DNA of 64,000 nucleotides from DASZUK01 sp963844575 (GCA_963844575.1 CAWJOU010000005.1:3534001-3598000), one strand, 5' to 3'; shown: positions 32,492-41,862, counted from the first letter of the stretch. The notes: generated from the letters alone by a model not told the origin. Program-made: numbers and translations.

Positions 32492-35400
32492 GTGCGACTG
32501 CGGATGACGGTGGAAGGTGGCCCGGGCCGGCCGGCGTCCGACGTCACCGTGCTGGCCGCGCCGGAATCGCCGGGTGACGAGATCGTCCGGGCCGTCGAGC
32601 GGGTGATCGGCGTCACCGGCCCGCTCCCGTTGTGGGACGAACGGGGCCCGCTTCCCGTCGAGAACCCGCTCTCGAGCACCGGCCTCCACGACGGCGCCCG
32701 GTTGGGCGTCGGCCGGCCGGGGGGCGCCTCGCGGGACCAGTTGGGCGGTGGCACCGAGCTCCGCGTCGTCGGCGGCCCGACCGCCGGACTGGTCGTCCGG
32801 CTCGGCATCGGCCGGGCCGTGATCGGCCGGCACCAGTCCTGCGACATCAGCGTGCCCGACGCGGAGATGTCCCGGGAGCACGCCGAGCTCCAGCTCTCGG
32901 CGGACGGGACGATGACGCTGCGGGACCTGGGGTCGTCCAACGGCACCTCCCTCGAAGGGACCGCCCTGGGCTCGACCGCCGTGCCTTTCGCTCCCGGCCA
33001 GGTCGTCCAGGCCGGCGCGTCCTATTTCTCCGTCCACCCGGTCGAGCCGCTCGACGGCGACCTGGCCGACGACGGTCAGTGTGGCTACGTCTTCAACCGC
33101 CGCTACCGGATCCGCCGACCCTCCCCGGCGGTCGACATCGAGTTCCCGGTGGCCCAGGTCGAGGAGGACCGGTCCGGCTTTCCCTGGCTGATGATGGGTG
33201 CGCCGCTGGTGCTGGCAATCGGGATGGCCGCGCTCCTCCACCGACCGGAGTACCTCCTGCTGGCGGTGATGAGCCCGGTCATGACCGTCGGCAGCACCCT
33301 GCACGATCGCCAGAACCGGAAACGACAGGGCGCCCGGGCGGCGGCCACGTTCGACCAGAAACAGGCCGACGCCGACCAGCAGGCGCTGGTGGCCGTGCAG
33401 GAGGAACGGGACCGGCGGCGGGCCGACGCGCCGGATCCCGCGGTGCTCGTCCTGACCGCCACCGGACCGCGGGGCCGGCTCTGGGAGCGGCGGGCGGCCG
33501 ACGACGACCAGCTCTGTCTACGGGTCGGCCTCGGCACGCTGCCGTCGGTCGTCCACATGGCCAACCACCCCTCCCCACCACCGGCGTGGGCGGTGCCGGT
33601 CGTCGTCGATCTCCCGGCCGTCGGTGTGCTCGGGGTGGCCGGCCCGCGGGAGGTGGCCCAGGCCGCGGCTCGCGCCCTCGTCCTGCAGGCCGCCGTCCTG
33701 CACAGCCCCGACGACGTACGGGTCGTCGTGCTGACGGACAGCTCGGCCCAGGCCGACTGGGCCTGGGTGCAGTGGCTGCCCCACACGCAGCTGGACCCCG
33801 GTGCCGGGGTGGTCGGCATCGGCAACGATCCGTACACCCAGGCCGCTCGGGTGAAGGAGCTCCAGCGGCTGGTCGGCGCCCGGGCCGAGCAGCGCTCGAC
33901 CTCCGGCCCCGCGCCCCTCCCCCGCGTCCTGGTCGTCATCGACGGGGCCCGCCAGCTCCGCTCCCTGCCGGGCATGCTGACCGTGCTCCGCGAAGGGGCG
34001 GCGGCCGGCGTCTACAGCATCTGCCTCGACGAGGCCCGGAACCTCCTGCCCGAAGAGAGCCGCGCCGTCGTCGCCTGGGACGACGACGCCGGCGCGGCCA
34101 CCGTCGAGCAGCACGGGATGGCCGCGGTGTCCGCGGTGGCTCTGGATCGCCCGTCCGCGGCGCGGTGCGAGTCGGCCGCCCGGGCCATCGCCCCGATCCA
34201 CCGGATCGGCGGTGACAGTGGCAGCGGCGGGGTGCCGGCGACGGCCCGGCTGACCGAGCTGGCCGGCCTCGACCCGCCCGAGCCGGCCGAGATACGGCGA
34301 CGCTGGTCCGCGCCCGGGCGCGGCCCCCGGGCGCTCCTCGGCGTCGCCGAGCACGGTCCCCTCGTCCTCGACCTCGCCGCCGACGGGCCACACGGCCTGG
34401 TCGCCGGAACCACCGGGGCCGGCAAGAGCGAGCTCCTCCAGACGCTCGTCGCCGGCCTCGCCCTGTCGTCGCCGCCGGACGAGCTGAACGTGGTCCTCGT
34501 CGACTACAAGGGCGGGGCCGCCTTCCGGGACTGCCGGGCCCTCCCCCACACCGTCGGGCTCGTGACCGACCTCGACGCCCACCTGACCGAGCGGGCCCTC
34601 CGCTCCCTGCACGCCGAGCTCAAGCGCCGCGAACACGTCCTGGCCGAAGCCGGCGCCAAGGACATCGGCGACTACGTCGACGCCCGGGAGCGACGGCCCG
34701 GCCACCTCCCGCCGCTCCCTCGCCTCGTCATCGTCATCGACGAGTTCGCGTCGCTCGTCGTCGAGCTGCCCGACTTCATCAAGGGGCTCGTCGGGATCGC
34801 CCAGCGGGGGCGCTCCCTCGGTGTCCACCTCGTGCTCGCCACCCAGCGCCCGACCGGGACCGTCTCACCCGAGATCCGGGCCAATGCCAACTTCGCCATC
34901 GCCCTCCGGGTCGTCAACGGCGCCGAAAGCGCCGACATCATCGGGACCCCGGCTGCCGCCACCATCTCCCCGGCCACGCCCGGGCGAGCGTTCCTCCGGA
35001 TCTCCCAGGAGCCGCCGGTCAGCTTCCAGACGGCCCGGGTCGGGGGCCGTCGCCCCGGCGCGGTCGACACCGCGGCCGCCGTGACGGCCTTCACCACCAC
35101 GTGGGCCGGGCTCGGGCTGCCCGACCCGTCGGCACCATCGGCGGAGACGCCGGCCGACGAGGTGACCGACCTCCACGGGCTCGTCGACGCCGTCCGACAG
35201 GCCGCCGACGCGTCGGCGAGCCCACCCCAGCGCCAGCCTTGGCTCGAACCCCTCCCCGAGCTCCTCACGCTCGAACAACTGGACCGGACCGCCGGAGTCG
35301 GCGCGACCACCGGTTCTCCCGCCGCCGACCATCCGGGCGCCGACGGGGCTCTTCCGCTCGCCGGCCTGCCCTTCGGCCTCTACGACCTCCCGGACGAGCA

Positions 35401-36871
35401 GTCGCAGCGGCCCGCCACCTTCGATCCCGCCGGCGGCCGCCACCTCCTGTTCGCCGGCAGCCCCCGCGCCGGGCGGACGTCGGTACTGCGGTCCGTCGCC
35501 GCTGCCGTCGCTCGGACCTGTGCCGTCGACGACCTCCACCTGTACGGGCTCGACTGCGGCAATGGCGGGCTCCTCCCCCTGCGGGACCTGCCGCAGTGCG
35601 GCGCCGTCGTCACGAGGACCGAGCCCGACCGGACCGAACGCCTCCTCGGCCGGCTGGCCGACGAGGTGCGGCGTCGGCAGGCCACGCTGGTCGACCGCGG
35701 TCTGGCCACCGCCGCCGAGCAGCGCCAGCATCCCGGTGACGACGCGCCGTGGCCCTACCTGGTGCTGCTGGTCGACGGATGGGACGGGTTCGTCGACGCC
35801 TTCCGCGACCACAAGGACGGCCTCGTCGAGCAGTTGCTGCTCGGCCTGTTGCGCGACGGGGCCGCGGCCGGGTTGACCGTCGTGATGACCGGCGACCGCT
35901 CGGCCCTCGCCGCCGGGCGAGTCTCGTCGCTGTTCGGCGACCGCTTCAGCCTCCGGTTCAACGACCGCGACGACTACTCCCTCGCCGGGCTGGCCCCCCG
36001 GAAGATGCCCGAACGGGTGCCCGCCGGGCGAGCCTTCCGGGCGGCCACCGGCGAGGAGCTGCAGATCGCCCTGCTCTCGGAGGATCCGGCCGGCCCGCAG
36101 CAGGCCGCGGCCTTCGTCGCCCTGGCCGAGATCGCCCGGAAGCGGGCGGCCGATCGATCGTCGACCGCATCGAGCGAACGCCCGATCCACGTCGACGCCC
36201 TGCCGACCCGGATCGGATTGACTCAGGCGGCAACCCTGCCCGACATCGCCGAAAGTCGAGCGGCGCCGCGGTCCGTCCTCGCCGTCCTCGCCGGCGTCGG
36301 CGGCGACGAGCTCGCTCCCATCTGGGTCGACCTGGCCGACCACGGTCCCGGCTTCGTCGTCACCGGATCGCCGGAATCGGGGCGCAGCACGGCCCTCCTC
36401 GCCATCGGGACCACCCTCCTCGACCGCGGCTGCCGCGTCGTCGTCGTCACCCCGCGACCGAGCCCGTTGTCGTCCCTCGGCGGTCGCGACCGCGTCGTCG
36501 TGCTCGACGGCGCGGCCGGCCGGGCCCCGAAGCTCGAGGGGCCGGCGATGATCGACGCCCTGGACATCGGGCCCCACGAGCCGCTGGCCGTGCTCGTCGA
36601 CGACGCGGAGCTCGTCGACCCGGACGACGCCTGGCTCGTCGAGCTGGCCTCCGGACCGGCCGGGACACGGGCGGTCGTCGTTGGCGGCGCCGTCGAGCCC
36701 CTCCGCGACGGCTTTCGTGGCCTCCCCCTCTACGCCAAGCGGAACGGCTCCGGCCTCCTGCTGTCGCCGAGGAGCCACCTCGACGCCGGCGTCTTCAACG
36801 CCACCCTCCCCGCGGCGGCGGCTTCACCGGGCCGGCCGGCCGCGGCTACCTCTTCCTCCGGGGCCGGCTGA
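32492..36871 (+). CDS. FHA-FtsK/SpoIIIE triple ATPase of a type VII secretion module (EccC/EssC-like)
   Basis: 1459 residues; GTG 32492 follows GGAGG by three bases. Residues 1-80 look like an EssC-type ubiquitin/FHA-like start. An FHA domain follows at about 85-185 (GRAVIGRHQSCDISVPDAEMSREHAELQL, LRDLGSSNGTSLEG). Two membrane helices lie at about 228-268 (MMGAPLVLAIGMAALLH; LLAVMSPVMTVGSTLHD). ATPase 1 has Walker A GTTGAGKSE (about 638-646) and Walker B LVIVIDEFASL. ATPases 2 and 3 have Arg for the Walker Lys (GSPRAGRTS about 990; GSPESGRST about 1293) and acidic B motifs. It would recognise WXG proteins and drive export. EccB, EccD, EccE and mycosin genes are absent here. Confidence 0.9.
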   Translation: MRLRMTVEGGPGRPASDVTVLAAPESPGDEIVRAVERVIGVTGPLPLWDERGPLPVENPLSSTGLHDGARLGVGRPGGASRDQLGGGTELRVVGGPTAGLVVRLGIGRAVIGRHQSCDISVPDAEMSREHAELQLSADGTMTLRDLGSSNGTSLEGTALGSTAVPFAPGQVVQAGASYFSVHPVEPLDGDLADDGQCGYVFNRRYRIRRPSPAVDIEFPVAQVEEDRSGFPWLMMGAPLVLAIGMAALLHRPEYLLLAVMSPVMTVGSTLHDRQNRKRQGARAAATFDQKQADADQQALVAVQEERDRRRADAPDPAVLVLTATGPRGRLWERRAADDDQLCLRVGLGTLPSVVHMANHPSPPPAWAVPVVVDLPAVGVLGVAGPREVAQAAARALVLQAAVLHSPDDVRVVVLTDSSAQADWAWVQWLPHTQLDPGAGVVGIGNDPYTQAARVKELQRLVGARAEQRSTSGPAPLPRVLVVIDGARQLRSLPGMLTVLREGAAAGVYSICLDEARNLLPEESRAVVAWDDDAGAATVEQHGMAAVSAVALDRPSAARCESAARAIAPIHRIGGDSGSGGVPATARLTELAGLDPPEPAEIRRRWSAPGRGPRALLGVAEHGPLVLDLAADGPHGLVAGTTGAGKSELLQTLVAGLALSSPPDELNVVLVDYKGGAAFRDCRALPHTVGLVTDLDAHLTERALRSLHAELKRREHVLAEAGAKDIGDYVDARERRPGHLPPLPRLVIVIDEFASLVVELPDFIKGLVGIAQRGRSLGVHLVLATQRPTGTVSPEIRANANFAIALRVVNGAESADIIGTPAAATISPATPGRAFLRISQEPPVSFQTARVGGRRPGAVDTAAAVTAFTTTWAGLGLPDPSAPSAETPADEVTDLHGLVDAVRQAADASASPPQRQPWLEPLPELLTLEQLDRTAGVGATTGSPAADHPGADGALPLAGLPFGLYDLPDEQSQRPATFDPAGGRHLLFAGSPRAGRTSVLRSVAAAVARTCAVDDLHLYGLDCGNGGLLPLRDLPQCGAVVTRTEPDRTERLLGRLADEVRRRQATLVDRGLATAAEQRQHPGDDAPWPYLVLLVDGWDGFVDAFRDHKDGLVEQLLLGLLRDGAAAGLTVVMTGDRSALAAGRVSSLFGDRFSLRFNDRDDYSLAGLAPRKMPERVPAGRAFRAATGEELQIALLSEDPAGPQQAAAFVALAEIARKRAADRSSTASSERPIHVDALPTRIGLTQAATLPDIAESRAAPRSVLAVLAGVGGDELAPIWVDLADHGPGFVVTGSPESGRSTALLAIGTTLLDRGCRVVVVTPRPSPLSSLGGRDRVVVLDGAAGRAPKLEGPAMIDALDIGPHEPLAVLVDDAELVDPDDAWLVELASGPAGTRAVVVGGAVEPLRDGFRGLPLYAKRNGSGLLLSPRSHLDAGVFNATLPAAAASPGRPAAATSSSGAG

Positions 36872-36963
36872 ACACCCTGCTGCAGGTCCCCCAACCCTGA
36901 CCACCGGGGGAGGCGGCCGACGCGATCAGGTCGATGGAGACTTGGTGCATAGAGAACCTTGGG

Positions 36964-36975
36964 GGGATCGATCCC
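36964..36975. promoter_or_regulatory. Candidate regulon operator 2 (GGGATCGATCCC)
   Basis: Perfect palindrome inside a run GGGGGGATCGATCCCG, 76 bp upstream of the GTG at 37051 of the secreted repeat protein. Confidence 0.6.
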
Positions 36976-37316
36976 GTGCCCATCTCCCAGAGATTTGATT
37001 ACTCTCCTGCTGACTGCAAGAGTCCATCTCTTTCGTTCCAAGGGGAAGCCGTGAACACCACGACCACAACGCAACGACCGCCCACGCCAGTCGGCCCCGA
37101 CGGCCGTCCACCGGTCGGTTCCGACTGTGCGGCGGCGCCCTCGTCGCCCTCTTCAGCCTCCTGGCCGCGGGGCTGATGGCCACGCCGGCCGGGGCGAGCG
37201 GTGGCAGTGTGGGCAACTTGTCCGTCAGCATCACACCGCCGACGGCCGGCACGGCGTTCGTCACCTATACGCTCTCGTTCGTCGCCACCGACGGGATCGC
37301 GGCGTGGAACGGCGAA

Positions 37317-37787
37317 CTATTCGGTGGCACAAACGGCGGCATCTCCATCGTGGCGCCGAACGGCACCGACTTGTGCACGCGTCGGTGGTGACACTCATCG
37401 ACCATTCCACTCCAGCCGACAGTGACACTGGGGGCATCGGCTGGCACTGCGGTAACCCCAACAACACCCTCACGATCCGGCTCCCCAATGCGGTCGGTGC
37501 CGGGGACTCGGTCACGATGACCGTCGAGGGCGTCACCAACCCGAACGTTCCAGGCAACTATTCGTTGACACTGTCAACGAACAAGGATCCAGGCCCCGTG
37601 AGCACTGGGTACTCGATAGTCACAGGGCACATTTCAAACGTGGCGGTCGCCGCTCAACCTGCAATCCCGGGCGCAACGTCGACGTACGACCTTACGTTCG
37701 TTGCCACCCACGGGATCTCGGCCTGGAGCGGCACACTATTCGGTGGCACAAACGGCGGCATCTCCATCGTGGCGCCGAACGGCACCA
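37317..37787 (+). repeat. Internal duplication of the Ig-like module
   Basis: Segments at 37317-37368 and 37736-37787 are identical over about 50 bp (CTATTCGGTGGCACAAACGG onward to GCCGAACGGCACC), while the flanks have diverged. This indicates recent gene conversion or strong selection within a duplicated domain. Confidence 0.85.
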
Positions 37788-38055
37788 ATTTTTGCACAGC
37801 CGGACGAGTCACGCTCACGGACACAACGAACCCGGTGGACAGCGATGGCCCAGGAAGCGTCGACGGGTACTGCGGTAACCCCAGAAACACCTTCACGATC
37901 AAGCGGCTTCCCCATGCGGTCGGTGCCGGCGACGCCGTGACGTTGACCATCAGCGGGGTCGCAAACCCGTGGACAGCCAGCGGTGCGTACACGTGGAGCT
38001 TGAGGACCAACGACGACCCCACCACAGTGACGTCGGCGCCGTACCCGATCGTCCC

Positions 38056-38793
38056 CCAGGGCTACTGGACGGTTGCCTCGGACGGCGGGATCTTCGCCTT
38101 CGGGACGGCCCAGTTCGCCGGCTCCACCGGCGGCAAACCGCTGACGCGCCCATCGTCGGCATGGCGTCCGACGCGGCGACTGGCGGCTACTGGTTCGTGG
38201 CCAGTGACGGCGGGATCTTCGCCTTCAACGCCCCGTTCTTCGGCTCCATGGGCGGGCAGCACCTGGATGCACCGATCGTCGGCATGGCCGCCACGCCCGA
38301 CGGCGGCGGGTACTGGCTGGTGGCGTCCGACGGCGGAATCTTCAGCTTCGGCGATGCCCACTTCTTTGGCTCGATGGGCGGCCAACCGCTGAACGCCCCC
38401 ATCGTGGGAATGGCGGCCACCGGCGACGGCGGCGGCTACTGGTTCGTCGCCGCCGACGGCGGCATCTTCAGCTTCGGCGACGGCCTGTTCCAGGGGTCGA
38501 TGGGTGGCAAGCCGCTGAACGCGCCGATCGTGGGAATGGCCACCGACCCCCAGACCGGCGGCTACTGGTTCGTGGCCAGTGACGGCGGGATCTTCGCCTT
38601 CAACGCCCCGTTCTTCGGCTCGATGGGCGGCAAGCGGCTCAATGCGCCCATCGTCGGCATGGCCCAGGTCCCGGGCCAGCCGGGCTACGACTTCGTCGCT
38701 TCCGACGGGGGGATCTTCAGCTTCGGCGCGGCCGGCTTCGAAGGCTCGATGGGCGGCCACCCGTTGAACCAGCCCATCGTCGGCATGGCGGCG
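38056..38793 (+). repeat. 123-bp tandem protein-coding repeats (six units)
   Basis: Units encode GYWFVASDGGIFxFxxxxFxG, SMGGxxLxxPIVGMA and a variable spacer. Copies start near 38062, 38188, 38311, 38434, 38557 and 38686. Copies 2 and 5 are nearly identical in DNA. They are protein repeats, not a CRISPR array. Confidence 0.85.
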
Positions 38794-38803
38794 TGACCTG
38801 ATC

Positions 38804-39820
38804 GTGGCTCGAGGAGCGAGGGTCGCCACTCGCCGCCTGTTGTGGGGCGCGCTCGCGCTGGTCGTTCTCACTACGGGAGCGACGGCCAGCCTGGTGCCAC
38901 GGCCAGCCGCGGCGGCCACGTTCAGCGTTGGCGAGGGGGGCGGGCCCGGGTGGTGTGCAAAGTACGGTGGAACGAACCTGGCCAGCTTCGAGAATGTCTA
39001 CGCGTGCAAACCGACGGGTGCGCAGTCGGGCGTCACGCCCTTCGACTTCGCTTCAGGATTCCAATGTGTCGAACTGGCCAACCGGTTCTTGTGGGACCAC
39101 TGGGACCGCCAGCCGATCTTCGACGCCAACGCGGCAGATGACGACTTGGATGGTTCCACTTTCGCTTCGACCGTCCATGCCGTGTACCCGTCGGTCCATC
39201 TCGTCAGCAACGGCACGCCCCGTCAGCCCTACGAACCAGGCGACGTCGTCTCTTTTGCCGGCAAGCCTGGCAAGGAGCCCGATGGGCACGTTGCCGTGGT
39301 CATGGCCTCAACGGAAGACGACAGCGGCAACGGGACGGTGACGGTCCTCGAACAGAACGCCCCGACCGGGCCGGGCGGATCGGAGACGATGACCGTCTCC
39401 GACTGGTCTCTCGAGACTCCGGCTACAAGCTGGGTGACGCCGTCCAACTTCGACGCCTTCGCCAGTCCGCCGTCGCCGACCTCCAGCCCACCCCCTGCAC
39501 CACACGGGACCACCGCCCCTGGCTCGCGGCCGGCACCGACGCACCTGGGCATCGGTCAGGCGTTCAACGACCACTGCGTCGTGGCCTGGCCAACCGCGCC
39601 GACGATCACGAGCAACTCGATCATCATGACGATGTCCTGCGAACACGTGCCCGAGAGCCAGTACCTTTTCACGCAGGTGCAGTACGACGACCCCCATCTC
39701 GACATCACGCCCGCCACCGGTACGGTGTCGGTCATCGGGACGATCATTGATATCGCCACCTCTGACTACGGCTATAAGGAGCTCGTCGTTCAAGCCTCGA
39801 AGGTCGTCTTGCCTTCGTAG
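38804..39820 (+). CDS. Secreted CHAP-domain peptidoglycan hydrolase-like protein
   Basis: 338 residues from GTG 38804, eight bases after the previous stop. Signal peptide: RRLLWGALALVVLTTGATASLVPRPAAAA. The CHAP domain (about 60-210) has the catalytic Cys in ASGFQCVELANRFLWDHW and His in KEPDGHVAVVMAS; PYEPGDVVSFAGKPG is the typical strand before the His. A Pro/Ser linker leads to a C-terminal beta domain of about 100 residues with no recognised family. CHAP enzymes cleave peptide bonds in peptidoglycan. Placement beside the secretion ATPase suggests cell-wall opening for secretion or a secreted effector. Confidence 0.88.
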   Translation: MARGARVATRRLLWGALALVVLTTGATASLVPRPAAAATFSVGEGGGPGWCAKYGGTNLASFENVYACKPTGAQSGVTPFDFASGFQCVELANRFLWDHWDRQPIFDANAADDDLDGSTFASTVHAVYPSVHLVSNGTPRQPYEPGDVVSFAGKPGKEPDGHVAVVMASTEDDSGNGTVTVLEQNAPTGPGGSETMTVSDWSLETPATSWVTPSNFDAFASPPSPTSSPPPAPHGTTAPGSRPAPTHLGIGQAFNDHCVVAWPTAPTITSNSIIMTMSCEHVPESQYLFTQVQYDDPHLDITPATGTVSVIGTIIDIATSDYGYKELVVQASKVVLPS

Positions 39821-39929
39821 CGGTCGTCAGGTGGCTGCGTCCATGACGTGATCACGAGGCCGTGCGATAGATTTTCGCCACCCAGCGGTCGTACCACCGC
39901 TGGTCCGAGCTCGCAGAGGAGGGAGCGGG

Positions 39930-40526
39930 GTGCCGGACACCGATAGGCCGTGCCCGTCGTGTGGCGGCGCGGTAGATCCGACATGGCGGTTTTGCAAGTG
40001 GTGCGCCGCGCCATTGGCCACTCGGCCGGCACCGATACCACCGGCTGAGCTCGCGGTCCCGTGCCCGAAGTGCGAAATCCCTGTCTCCACTCCCTTTTGT
40101 CCGAACTGCGGGACCGAGCGGCCGGCTCCGAGCACGACGGCGACGGAAGTCCTGGACGCGCTGGAACGCCGGACCACGCCCTTCGGGGATGTCGTCCTGG
40201 CTCGGGACCTCCAGGCCGACTTTTCCCGGCGACTAACCGTCCGCTCGGGTGAAGACGGCACGCTCGCCGAGCCGGACCGCCAGCGACTCTTGGACGCCTT
40301 GTGGGAAACGCTGGGCAGTGACGGCTACCTCTACGCGACGCTCCGCGTCGATGGCGAATCGGCCGGCTCGCTCTGGCACGTCATCAACGGCTTCTTGATC
40401 CCCTTGACGTCCGAGCATGCCGCGGCCGTCCTCGGCCTGTACCCGTCCCTCATGCCCGACGGGACCGGTGCCCAGGAGGCCGAACTACTGGCCGACGCTC
40501 CCGACTTGACCCTCGACGACGAATGA
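39930..40526 (+). CDS. Double zinc-ribbon protein of unknown function
   Basis: 198 residues from GTG 39930, after GGAGGGAGCGGG. Two zinc ribbons: CPSCGGAVDPTWRFCKWC (8-25) and CPKCEIPVSTPFCPNC (50-65). A mixed alpha/beta domain with no recognised family follows (FGDVVLARDLQADFSRRLTVRSGEDG; DALWETLGSDGYLYATLRVDG; LWHVINGFLIPLT). No membrane segment. The gene is alone between the CHAP gene and a convergent membrane gene, and its 3' end is duplicated in a 28-bp tandem repeat. Confidence 0.75.
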   Translation: MPDTDRPCPSCGGAVDPTWRFCKWCAAPLATRPAPIPPAELAVPCPKCEIPVSTPFCPNCGTERPAPSTTATEVLDALERRTTPFGDVVLARDLQADFSRRLTVRSGEDGTLAEPDRQRLLDALWETLGSDGYLYATLRVDGESAGSLWHVINGFLIPLTSEHAAAVLGLYPSLMPDGTGAQEAELLADAPDLTLDDE

Positions 40527-40581
40527 CCTCGACTTGACCCTCGACGACGAATGACCTCGACTTGACCCTCGACGACGAATG
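40503..40581 (+). repeat. 28-bp tandem repeat over the stop codon
   Basis: Unit begins GACTTGACCCTCGACGACGA and includes the stop; copies at 40503, 40531 and a partial third at 40559-40581. The unit is not a multiple of three, so added copies fall outside the reading frame. Likely a replication-slippage product. Confidence 0.9.
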
Positions 40582-40668
40582 CCCCGGACCGCCCCCGGGT
40601 CGGTGGGATGGCGGGACGGCCGAGGCAGTGAGACAGCGGGGGCCAGTGGCACGACCGGCCCGGTCAGC

Positions 40669-41166
40669 TCACGCCCCTTGGCGGCTTCCGCAGGCAGTGC
40701 AAAAAGCTGAGTCGGGCACGAGGTCGGTGGCACAGGTCGTGCAGTAGACGACCGTCGGCTCCGATGCCGCCGCTCGTGCCACGTCCGGTGGCATCGAGGT
40801 GGTCCATCTCGCCGTAGCTGGCGGAGTCACCGGTGGGACTCCCGCCAGCGGTGCGACGCGACGTCGCGGGTTGGAGGACATGGCCGCTCGACCCGCCGCC
40901 GGCGTGCCGCCCCGCGTCGTCTGCCCCCGGCCAGCGGCGGCGGCGATCAGATAGCAGAGAACGACGATCGGGATCACGAAGATCTCGACCGGGAAGAAGT
41001 AGATACCAGACGTCTGGTGACCGACGTAGATGCCGTAGGCGATGAAGCCAACTCCGGCGACGAAGGACGACACCCGGCCGCCCGCCTTACCGGGAAGGAC
41101 CAGAGCGGCGACGATCATCATGGCGCCCGATATCACCGAGAACACCTCGTACCCGGTCCAATGCAT
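40669..41166 (-). CDS. Membrane protein with C-terminal zinc ribbon
   Basis: 165 residues. Three N-terminal membrane helices (VFSVISGAMMIVAALVLPG; VSSFVAGVGFIAYGIYVGH; FPVEIFVIPIVVLCYLIAAAAG) are followed by a basic Pro-rich linker and a zinc ribbon at the C-terminus (CTTCATDLVPDSAFCTACG). The ribbon is at the opposite end compared with neighbouring family members. Function unknown. It is a single-gene unit with an operator palindrome 155 bp upstream. Confidence 0.7.
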   Translation of the reverse strand: MHWTGYEVFSVISGAMMIVAALVLPGKAGGRVSSFVAGVGFIAYGIYVGHQTSGIYFFPVEIFVIPIVVLCYLIAAAAGRGQTTRGGTPAAGRAAMSSNPRRRVAPLAGVPPVTPPATARWTTSMPPDVARAAASEPTVVYCTTCATDLVPDSAFCTACGSRQGA

Positions 41167-41465
41167 CTCTCAACCTCCTTCAGTCGACCGATGAGCCGAT
41201 CGGCACCTACCGAGCCGGTTGCCTCACTGTCCTGTCGCCATCATCTCCCACAATGGCCGAGCCAGCTCCGCCGGTCATTTCACACTGTTCAGTGAAACAA
41301 GCGGGGGCGTGTCAGGGAAGGGGATCGATCCTGCCATCCGGCGAGAGACGACGGGTATCGGCTCGTCGCTCACCAAATACCGGTATGCGGCCAAGACGGG
41401 CTCGGCCGCGGAGGTCACATTGGTTGCCAGTGAGCTGGGGCCTACGTGACTGGTGCAGTCGGCGG
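41167..41465. promoter_or_regulatory. Promoter region with two dyad symmetries
   Basis: This 299-bp non-coding region contains GGGATCGATCCT at 41321 and, 30 bp away, TTTCAC-N8-GTGAAA (41278-41297), which also holds CACTG-TT-CAGTG. It must serve the membrane/zinc-ribbon gene at 41166; the genes on its other side are transcribed toward it. Confidence 0.5.
41321..41332. promoter_or_regulatory. Candidate regulon operator 3 (GGGATCGATCCT)
   Basis: Same palindrome with one terminal mismatch, preceded by AAG. 155 bp upstream of the start at 41166. Confidence 0.5.
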
Positions 41466-41849
41466 CTACAGCACGTGGAATCGCACCAGCTCGAAAAGCC
41501 ACTCGCCGAGCAGGACGGCCAGGTACGCCGCTGGGGGCAACCGAATGGCCCGGGGACCGACCCCGAGCACCGCGAGTACCGCGAGCAAGACCACGACCAG
41601 CCCCAACGGAGCGGCCGAGAGCGCCGACGTCACGTGCCCCCCGCAGAGCTGCCTGACGGACGTGGTCAGTCCGCAGAACGGGCAGGGGACGCCGGTCAAC
41701 GCACGGAGCGGGCACGGCAGGCCGATCCAGGACGGAAGATGGGCGAAGACCAACCCACCGGCCAGGAGCACCGCTCCTGGCTTCCGCAGCCGCCGGAGGT
41801 CGATCTCGTAGGGCGGCCCGTTGACCGCCGCGGCCAGGGAGACGTTCAT
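41466..41849 (-). CDS. DUF2752 membrane protein
   Basis: 127 residues, start 13 bases after the RDD gene. The family signature LPCPLRALTGVPCPFCGLTTSVRQLCGGHVTSALSAAPLG carries conserved Cys residues (CPFCGLT). Three hydrophobic segments (PGAVLLAGGLVFAHL; LGLVVVLLAVLAVLGVG; AYLAVLLGEWLFELV). Biochemical role unknown; family members are often next to zinc-ribbon/RDD/TM2 proteins. End of a four-gene operon starting at 44528. Confidence 0.85.
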   Translation of the reverse strand: MNVSLAAAVNGPPYEIDLRRLRKPGAVLLAGGLVFAHLPSWIGLPCPLRALTGVPCPFCGLTTSVRQLCGGHVTSALSAAPLGLVVVLLAVLAVLGVGPRAIRLPPAAYLAVLLGEWLFELVRFHVL

Positions 41850-41862
41850 CGTGCCGACCGGG

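Larger units (their letters stand above)
37051..38796 (+). pseudogene. Secreted repeat protein: two Ig-like repeats plus 41-residue GYWxVASDGGIF repeats, frameshifted
   Basis: Three frames must be joined. A GTG start (VNTTTTTQRPPTPVGPDG) leads, after a shift near 37100, to a signal peptide (RFRLCGGALVALFSLLAAGLMATPAGASG). Two beta-sandwich repeats follow: YTLSFVATDGIAAWNGELFGG and YDLTFVATHGISAWSGTLFGG, each with two Cys. A one-base loss near 37380 breaks the first repeat. From 38056 come six tandem 41-residue units (YWFVASDGGIFAFNAPFFGSMGG, then APIVGMA). A missing A at CCGCTG/ACGCG near 38142, compared with CCGCTGAACGC in sister units, breaks the second unit. Such repeat proteins are common in Acidimicrobiia and probably form a cell-surface beta-propeller. 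Function unknown. Confidence 0.8.

Noticed and set aside
34865..36778. 637-codon open frame on the minus strand opposite the FHA-FtsK ATPase gene
   Set aside because: High-GC third-position bias opens antisense frames; it has low-complexity Gly/Arg content, no family motif and no start signal, while the plus strand has a complete ATPase.
38056..38793. Regular 123-bp repeats as a possible CRISPR array
   Set aside because: Repeats are long, coding and without unique spacers; the translated units are a known type of protein repeat.
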